Part shown: one piece after another, positions 58,383 through 64,000 of the stretch
Numbering within the stretch: position 1 is the stretch's first letter
How the letters are laid out: the number at the start of each line of letters is the position of its first letter
Assembly: GCA_027887005.1 (NCBI GenBank)
Contig: JAPCJI010000004.1
Location: 23,329-87,328, forward strand
Source: Nitrososphaerota archaeon
GTDB taxonomy: Archaea; Thermoproteota; Nitrososphaeria; Nitrososphaerales; Gagatemarchaeaceae
DNA: 64,000 bases
Direction of reading: 5' to 3'
Made by a program: the position numbers and the translations under genes
Notes under the pieces: model-generated
Seen by the model: only the letters and a program-made list of their open reading frames with translations
What the model was told of the DNA's origin: nothing
Database searches by the model: none

Positions 58383-59255
58383 ATGAGCGAGACGGTCCAG
58401 GTCCACAAGCCCAACGCGAGGAAGGTCGAGATCACCGAGAAGGTCGCAGAGCTGGCGAAGAAGTATCCAGTCCTCGCCGTGACCAACCTCTCGAAGGTCC
58501 GCGCCTCGCAACTGATGGCCGTCAGGAAGGCCCTGAGAGGGCACGCCGACGTCTACGTTGTCAAGAACAAGCTGGCGGTCCTTGGGCTGCAGAAGGCGGG
58601 GATCAAGAACGCCGACCAGCTCCTGTCGCACCTTACGGGCCAGAACGCCCTTATCTTCTCGACCTACGACCCGTTCAAGCTCTTCCTCACCCTGGACAAG
58701 AACAAGGTCTTCCTCGCGGCCCGGGCGGGGGACACTGCGCCGGAGGACATCATGGTCCCGGCCGGCAACACCAGCCTGCCCGCAGGGCCCGTCCTCAGCG
58801 AGTTCAGGGAAGCAGGAATCCAGACCAAGATCGAAGGGGGCAGCATCTGGGTCAACAAGGATTCCGTGGCCGTCAAGAAGGGAGCCGCGATCACGCCCAA
58901 GCTGGCCAGCCTGCTTTCGAAGCTCAACATCAAACCGATCAAGGCGGGCCTCACAATCGCCCTGGCCTACGAGAACGGCCTGATTTACGCTGGAGACATC
59001 GTGGCCATCGACCTGGAGAAGTACAGGCAGAGCCTCGTCGACGGATACGCTTCGTCCAGGGGCTTGGCCCTGGTCATCGGCTACGTCACAAGGGAGACCG
59101 CCCCTGACATCCTCGCCAAGGCCTATCGGGAGGCCATGTGCCTGGCGGTAGAAGCAGGGTTCCTCACGAAGGAAACGGCCCCGATGATCCTTGGCAAGGC
59201 CGAGGCCCAGGCCGCGGCGCTCACAGCCAAGGCTAGAGAAAAGGGCCTGCAGTAA
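58383..59255 (+). CDS. rpl10: Ribosomal protein L10 (P0)
   Basis: A 290-aa stalk protein: NLSKVRASQLMAVRKALRGHADVYVVKNKLA (about 39-69, cited by its VRASQLMAVRKALRG element), GNTSLPAGPVLSEF, then a C-terminal helix region with several TKETAPMIL-type repeats that carry L12 dimers. The ending is AAALTAKAREKGLQ rather than the acidic tail of eukaryotic P0. In most archaea L12 follows on the same strand; here it lies on the other. Confidence 0.96.
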   Translation: MSETVQVHKPNARKVEITEKVAELAKKYPVLAVTNLSKVRASQLMAVRKALRGHADVYVVKNKLAVLGLQKAGIKNADQLLSHLTGQNALIFSTYDPFKLFLTLDKNKVFLAARAGDTAPEDIMVPAGNTSLPAGPVLSEFREAGIQTKIEGGSIWVNKDSVAVKKGAAITPKLASLLSKLNIKPIKAGLTIALAYENGLIYAGDIVAIDLEKYRQSLVDGYASSRGLALVIGYVTRETAPDILAKAYREAMCLAVEAGFLTKETAPMILGKAEAQAAALTAKAREKGLQ

Positions 59256-59270
59256 GAGAAAAGGTATCTT

Positions 59271-59573
59271 CTACCCGAACAGAGAAGCGAGACCCTGTAG
59301 AGCCTCTTCTTCCTTCTTCTCCTCTTCTTTGGGCTTCTCTTCGGCCTTCGCCGCCGGTGCTCCAGGCGCAGCTGCAGCCGCAGGGGCTGCCGCCATCATC
59401 GCGGCGTTCTTCAGCGCCTCGTCGATGTTCACCTCGCTGAGAGCAGAGGCCAGAGCCTTAATCTTGACCTCGTCGGGGGCCACTCCGGTCGCCTTGACAA
59501 CGCTTGTCAGGTTCTCTTCATTGACCGGCTTGCCCAGCTTGTGGAGAAGCATAGCTGCGTAGATGTACTCCAT
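59271..59573 (-). CDS. rpl12: Ribosomal protein L12 (P1-like), inverted relative to L10
   Basis: A 100-aa stalk protein beginning [20 protein letters not shown], with an Ala-rich hinge (about 62-80) and an acidic lysine-glutamate tail ending [10 protein letters not shown], all typical of archaeal L12. ATG 59573 has TATA-like CTTAAATACC (rev. comp. of about 59597-59606) about 28 nt upstream. It converges with L10 (15 nt apart) and is divergent from alaS, so it is transcribed from its own promoter rather than from the L11-L1-L10 operon. Confidence 0.95.
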   Translation of the reverse strand: MEYIYAAMLLHKLGKPVNEENLTSVVKATGVAPDEVKIKALASALSEVNIDEALKNAAMMAAAPAAAAAPGAPAAKAEEKPKEEEKKEEEALQGLASLFG

Positions 59574-59687
59574 CTTGAATCGAACACAGGCCACGACTTT
59601 TGGTATTTAAGACTTTGAGGAAAAAACCCAATCCAGTGTTTATCTACTTCAAGGGAGGGAGTCTCCAAAGCCAGTGGACCCTCTCAA

Positions 59688-62417
59688 TTGACCGAAAAGA
59701 AGGACGTTCTAAGATCGAAGTTCTCCGCTGACTACAAGCGCTACTACCTGGTCGACCTCTTCAAGCGTGAGGGTTTCGTCAGGAAGAAGTGCGAGAGCTG
59801 CGGCCGCTTCTTCTGGACCCTGGACGAGAGCCGGAGGCGCTGCGACGAGCCCCCCTGCTCGACCTACTCCTTCATCGGCAACCCGATAACCAAGAAGAAG
59901 CTCGACCGGGTCGGCCTCTGGAGGACGGTCGAGAGATTCTTCAAGGAGAACGGCCACCACATCGTGAACCGCTACCCTGTCGTCAGCAGGTGGAGGCCTG
60001 ACCTCTACTTCACCGTCGCCTCCATCATCGACTTCCAGAGGATCGAGGCCGGCAAGGTCATCTTCCAGCTCCCAGCGAACCCCCTGGTCGTCCCCCAGGT
60101 CTGCCTCCGGTTCAACGACATACCGAGCGTCGGGGTGAGCGGGAAGCACGGCACCTCTTTCATCATGATGGGCCAGACCTGCCTCGACAACAAGGAAGGC
60201 TACTGGAAGGACCGGTGCATCGACCTCGACTTCGAGCTCCTAACGAAGAGGCTTGGGATCAACCCCGAGGAGCTGACCTTCAACGAGGACGTCTGGGTCG
60301 GCTACGGGGCCTTCGGCTACTCCCTCGAGTACTTCGCCCGCGGGGCAGAGCTCGGGAACGCCGTCTTCACCGCCTTCGAAGGAGACCCGGGCCACTACAC
60401 CCAGATGAAAGAGAAGGTCGTCGACATGGGAGCCGGGCTGGACAGATGGGTCTGGGCCTCCCAGGGAACCCCGAACCTCTACGAGGCGAACTACGGACCT
60501 CTGCTCAAGAAGATGAACGAGCTCTGCAGGGTCGAGGTGGACCAGGACCTGTTCCTGAAGTATTCGAAGCTCGCCGGGACCATGAACGTCGACGAGTTCG
60601 GGCCCCTCGCTGAACAGAGGCGCCTGATAGCGAAGCAGCTCGGCACCGACCCCTCGAAGCTGGAGCAGTCCCTCGCCCCGCTCGAAGCCATGTATTCAAT
60701 CGCCGACCACGCCCAGACCCTCCTCTTCGGGGTGGCCGACGGTATGCTCCCCAGCAACTCCGGGGGCGGCTACAACCTGAGGATACTCTTCAGGCGTGCC
60801 ATGAACTTCATCAATTACCACCGTTTCCCGCTCGCCATCGACGAGGTGGTCAACTGGCACATCGACTACCTGAAGGGGATGTACCCCGAGCTCGAGGAGC
60901 ACAGGCACGATGTGGCCGAGGTCCTGAAGGTCGAGGAATCCAGATATGCGGCCTCGCGGGAGCGCGTCTCCAAGATAGTCTTGTCTATCACCGCCGGGGG
61001 TAGCTCCATAAGCACCGAGGAGCTGATCCGGATGTACGACTCCGACGGCGTCACCCCTGAACAGCTGATCGAGGCTGGGGCGAAGGTCGAGCTGCCGGAA
61101 GACTTCTACGAGAAGGTCCAGGCACGCCACGTCTCCCGCAAGTTCGAAGAGGCGAAGCCCGACTTCCAGGTCGGGAAGCTCCCTCCGACCAAGCTCCTCT
61201 ACTACGAGGAGGACGCCGGCTTCGACTTCTCGGCGAAGGTCTTGAAGGCCTTCCCTGGCAACCGGGTCGTCCTCAACAGGACCGTCTTCTACCCCAGAGG
61301 CGGAGGCCAGGAGCCTGACAGGGGCACCATCGGCGCCGCCAAGGTCGTCGACGTGGAGAGGTACGGCGACATCGTAATTCACAAGCTCGAAGGGAAGGCG
61401 CCCAAACCAGGGGCCCAGGTCAGGTGCCACGTGGACGTGAGGCGCAGGAGAAGGATAACCCAGATACACACCGCGACCCACATCATCAACGGTTCGTCAC
61501 GGCAGGTACTCGGGCCCTGGGTCTGGCAGCACTCCGCGTTCAAGGAGGAGGACTACGGCAGGCTGGACATCACACACTTCTCCCACCTGACCGACGAAGA
61601 GGTCCAGAAGATCGAGGACCTCGCGAACGAAGTCGTCAGGAAGAACCTGCGGATCAGGAACACCTTCATGCCCCGGCAGGTGGCCGAGGAGAAGTACGGC
61701 TTCAGGCTCTACCAGGGGGGCGTCGTCCCCGGGCACTCCGTCCGCGTCGTGGACATCGGAGGATGGGACATCGAAGCCTGCGGGGGGACCCACACGAAGA
61801 CCACAGGAGAAGTGGGCCTGATCAAGATAACCAAGGTCGAGCGCATCCAGGACGGAGTCGAGAGGATTGAGTTCGTCGCCGGAGAGGCGGCGGTCGAGTA
61901 CATGCACAGGATGGATTCGGAGCTCCAGGAGCTGTCGACCGTGCTCGGCACCCAGCGCGAGAACCTGACCAAGGTGGCGAAGGCCCTCCTCCAGGACCTC
62001 GAAGAGACGCGCTCCCGAGAGAAGGCCCTCGGCCAGGCGGTCGCAGACCAGTCGGGCTCCGAAGTCATCTCCCGGGCGAAGAAAATCGGCTCGGCAAGGG
62101 TTTATGTCTCCAAGCGCCCCCCGTTCGGCGAGGAACAGATTATTTCTCAGGGCCAGAAGAGCGTCGCGACCGAACCCTCACTGATCTACGTAGCCCTGTT
62201 CGCCTCCGGAAAATCAGCCCGCGCAATCTGCTTCGTAGGCTCGGCCGCCCGACAGGCGGGCTTCTCGGCAGGAGAGATAGTCAAGAAGTTAGCCCAGTTG
62301 CTGGGAGGGTCGGGAGGGGGCTCCCCGGCCTTCGCCCAGGGGGGAGGCCCCCTCGCGGACAAGATCGACGACGCGGCAGCCCAGGCCGAGAAGATAATCA
62401 CAGTCTCATCGAGTTGA
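59688..62417 (+). CDS. alaS: Alanyl-tRNA synthetase
   Basis: A 909-aa archaeal AlaRS. It starts with the archaeal Zn-type segment FKREGFVRKKCESCGRFF and a CDEPPCSTY pair, then the class II catalytic core (TCLDNKEGYWKD, NEDVWVGYGAFGYSLEYFARG), and the editing domain with HTATHIIN (about 598-605) and CGGTHTKTTGEVG (about 698-710). The C-terminus is a Gly-rich dimerisation region with GGSGGGSPAFAQGGGP. TTG 59688 start; TATA-like GTTTATCT lies about 48 nt upstream. The leuS gene begins 5 nt after its stop. Confidence 0.97.
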   Translation: MTEKKDVLRSKFSADYKRYYLVDLFKREGFVRKKCESCGRFFWTLDESRRRCDEPPCSTYSFIGNPITKKKLDRVGLWRTVERFFKENGHHIVNRYPVVSRWRPDLYFTVASIIDFQRIEAGKVIFQLPANPLVVPQVCLRFNDIPSVGVSGKHGTSFIMMGQTCLDNKEGYWKDRCIDLDFELLTKRLGINPEELTFNEDVWVGYGAFGYSLEYFARGAELGNAVFTAFEGDPGHYTQMKEKVVDMGAGLDRWVWASQGTPNLYEANYGPLLKKMNELCRVEVDQDLFLKYSKLAGTMNVDEFGPLAEQRRLIAKQLGTDPSKLEQSLAPLEAMYSIADHAQTLLFGVADGMLPSNSGGGYNLRILFRRAMNFINYHRFPLAIDEVVNWHIDYLKGMYPELEEHRHDVAEVLKVEESRYAASRERVSKIVLSITAGGSSISTEELIRMYDSDGVTPEQLIEAGAKVELPEDFYEKVQARHVSRKFEEAKPDFQVGKLPPTKLLYYEEDAGFDFSAKVLKAFPGNRVVLNRTVFYPRGGGQEPDRGTIGAAKVVDVERYGDIVIHKLEGKAPKPGAQVRCHVDVRRRRRITQIHTATHIINGSSRQVLGPWVWQHSAFKEEDYGRLDITHFSHLTDEEVQKIEDLANEVVRKNLRIRNTFMPRQVAEEKYGFRLYQGGVVPGHSVRVVDIGGWDIEACGGTHTKTTGEVGLIKITKVERIQDGVERIEFVAGEAAVEYMHRMDSELQELSTVLGTQRENLTKVAKALLQDLEETRSREKALGQAVADQSGSEVISRAKKIGSARVYVSKRPPFGEEQIISQGQKSVATEPSLIYVALFASGKSARAICFVGSAARQAGFSAGEIVKKLAQLLGGSGGGSPAFAQGGGPLADKIDDAAAQAEKIITVSSS

Positions 62418-62422
62418 AGCGC

Positions 62423-64000
62423 ATGCCAAACAGAGAAAAGTACTGGCTCAAGGTCTGGGAGGACAGGCGAATCTTCGAGCCCGACCCGGTGACGGGGAAG
62501 AAGAAGATGTTCGTGACCGTCCCCTACCCGTACATGAACGCGGCCGTACACGTCGGGACTGCCTTCACCGCCGCCCGGGTCGAGTTCTACGCCCGGTTCA
62601 GGCGGATGCAGGGGTACAACGTCCTCTTCCCCTGGGCCTGGCATTGGACGGGCAAGACAATAGTCGGAATGAGCTCCAGGCTCAAGCAGGGGGACAAGTC
62701 AGTCAGGCACGCGTTCGAGACCGACGGCGTCCCCACGGAAGAGATAGAGAAGTTCGTCGACCCAGAATACCTCGCGTCCTACTACACGAAGGTGAGCCGC
62801 CAGGTGATGAAGGACACAGGGTTCTCCATAGACTGGAGGAGGGAGTTCCGCACGGTGGACCCCACCTACAGGAAGTTCGTCGAGTGGCAGTATCTCCGCC
62901 TCCGCGAGCTCGGCTATGTCGTCCAGGGGACCCACCCGGTGGTCTGGTGTCCCTTCGACAAGAGCCCCACCGGGGACCACGACCGGATGGAAGGGGAAGG
63001 GGTCTCCTCCGAGGAGTTCAACCTCATCAAGTTCCACCTGGGAGAGTTCGCCCTCGTTGCCGCGACCCTGCGCCCCGAGACCATCTACGGAGCCACCAAC
63101 ATCTGGGTCAACCCTGACGCCGAGTACTCCGAAGCGAGGGTGGACGGCGAGCTCTGGGTCGTAAGCTCCTCCACGCTGAACAGGCTCATCGAGCAGAAGC
63201 ACGACGTGACCCCGGTCCGCTCCTTCAGAGGCTCTGAGCTGGTCGGCAGGTATGCCATGGCGCCCCTGACCGGCAAGTCCCTCCCGATCCTCCCTGGAAG
63301 GTTCGTGGACGAGTCGCTCGCCACAGGCGTCGTCTACAGCGTCCCGGCCCATGCCCCCTACGACCTGATGGCGCTGCTGGACATCCAGCTGGGGAGATTC
63401 CTGGTCGGGAGGCCAGTGAAGGAGATCGCGGACAAGCTGGCGCCCGTCCCGATCATCGCCCTGAGCGGCTACTCGGCAGTCCCGGCAGAGGACGCCATCA
63501 AGAAGTCGGGGGCTACCGACTCCCTCGACCAGAAGCTGGAGGCAGCTACCGAGGAGGTCTACAGCGCCGAGTTCCACCGAGGAGTGATGTCGCAGTCTTC
63601 CGGCCCCCTGGCAGGCCTGACCGTCCCCGAGGCGAAGGAGAAGGCAGTCGAGCTCCTGACGAAGACCGAGCGGCTGACCAAGATGCTCGAGCTGCCGCAG
63701 AAGGTGGTGTGCCGCTGCGGGACGCGCTGCTACGTCAAGATCCTGGAGAACCAGTGGTTCCTGAACTACTCGAACCCCGAATGGAAGGCCAAGGCGAGGC
63801 AGGTCATAGAGAAGGCCGCGGTCTTCCCCCCTGAGGCTCGCCAGTGGTTCTACTCTACCATCGACTGGCTCAACGACTGGCCCTGCGCCCGGCGCTCTGG
63901 CATGGGGACCAAGGTACCCTGGGACAAGGATTGGATCGTGGAGACCCTGAGCGACTCGACCATCTACATGGCCTACTACACCATCAGCAAGTTCGTTAAC
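62423..64000 (+). CDS. leuS: Leucyl-tRNA synthetase, 3' truncated by the window edge
   Basis: The frame is open for 526 codons to the right edge. The first residues MPNREKYWLKVWEDRRIFEP and the class I HIGH-type motif NAAVHVGTAFTAARV (about 38-52) are followed by FPWAWHWTG, and the CP1 editing insert with LRPETIYGATNIWVNP (about 217-232) and VYSVPAHAPYD, the archaeal LeuRS pattern. The KMSKS loop and anticodon domain are outside the window. It is transcribed with alaS. Confidence 0.95.
   Translation, partial: MPNREKYWLKVWEDRRIFEPDPVTGKKKMFVTVPYPYMNAAVHVGTAFTAARVEFYARFRRMQGYNVLFPWAWHWTGKTIVGMSSRLKQGDKSVRHAFETDGVPTEEIEKFVDPEYLASYYTKVSRQVMKDTGFSIDWRREFRTVDPTYRKFVEWQYLRLRELGYVVQGTHPVVWCPFDKSPTGDHDRMEGEGVSSEEFNLIKFHLGEFALVAATLRPETIYGATNIWVNPDAEYSEARVDGELWVVSSSTLNRLIEQKHDVTPVRSFRGSELVGRYAMAPLTGKSLPILPGRFVDESLATGVVYSVPAHAPYDLMALLDIQLGRFLVGRPVKEIADKLAPVPIIALSGYSAVPAEDAIKKSGATDSLDQKLEAATEEVYSAEFHRGVMSQSSGPLAGLTVPEAKEKAVELLTKTERLTKMLELPQKVVCRCGTRCYVKILENQWFLNYSNPEWKAKARQVIEKAAVFPPEARQWFYSTIDWLNDWPCARRSGMGTKVPWDKDWIVETLSDSTIYMAYYTISKFVN

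Noticed and set aside
1..64000. CRISPR array, transposase or integrase
   Set aside because: No regularly spaced short repeats were seen, and no translated frame has a transposase or tyrosine/serine recombinase motif set.

Overview
The window reads as a contiguous piece of an archaeal chromosome, GC-rich, with eukaryote-like information genes (TBP, Spt5, S19e, L31e, L39e, aIF6, Nep1, PDCD5, RNase P subunit 4, Sec61-gamma-type SecE, archaeal AlaRS and LeuRS). Many genes start at TTG or GTG, and an archaeal TATA-like box often lies 25-30 nt before the start codon, so leaderless transcripts are probably common. The gene content fits a heterotrophic, non-extremophile member of the TACK/Nitrososphaeria side of the archaea, but that placement is inference; there is no rRNA in the window.

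1-11 kb: end of a class III aminotransferase, a peptide ABC importer (two permeases and a binding protein, no ATPases seen) with a divergent P1 peptidase, a small methyltransferase, a DAO-family FAD oxidoreductase, and a complete ECF vitamin-type importer (fused double ATPase, S component, T component). 11-14.5 kb: one 1099-aa signalling protein (class III cyclase, AAA/STAND ATPase, TPR). 14.5-16.2 kb: a gene-poor stretch with one likely zinc-ribbon micro-gene. 16.2-19.6 kb: a small replicon-like mobile element: AbrB-like regulator, PrimPol, a basic unknown protein and a frame-broken P-loop ATPase, controlled from a symmetric divergent promoter with two palindromic operators. It abuts a tRNA-Phe gene that has an insertion in its D-loop.

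19.9-30.5 kb: two ABC-2 export pairs, TBP, a membrane protein, FMN reductase, DUF1684, a LigD 3'-phosphoesterase, a VOC protein and a divergent DUF1326/DUF2182 pair. 30.6-43 kb: secreted phosphoesterases, a membrane-anchored ThuA/GATase-like protein, a full peptide ABC operon (binding protein, two permeases, two ATPases), an alkaline-phosphatase-type phosphodiesterase and an alpha/beta hydrolase. 43-48 kb: a methyltransferase with a suspected frameshift, a mini Rieske/cytochrome b module, a CtaA-like membrane protein, a VapB-ferredoxin fusion, and a SnoaL-like gene flanked by diverged direct repeats. 48.2-64 kb: housekeeping translation and secretion genes, including a second tRNA (Gly) with a D-loop insertion overlapping the end of nep1, the L11-L1-L10 operon with L12 inverted, and alaS-leuS, the latter cut by the right edge.
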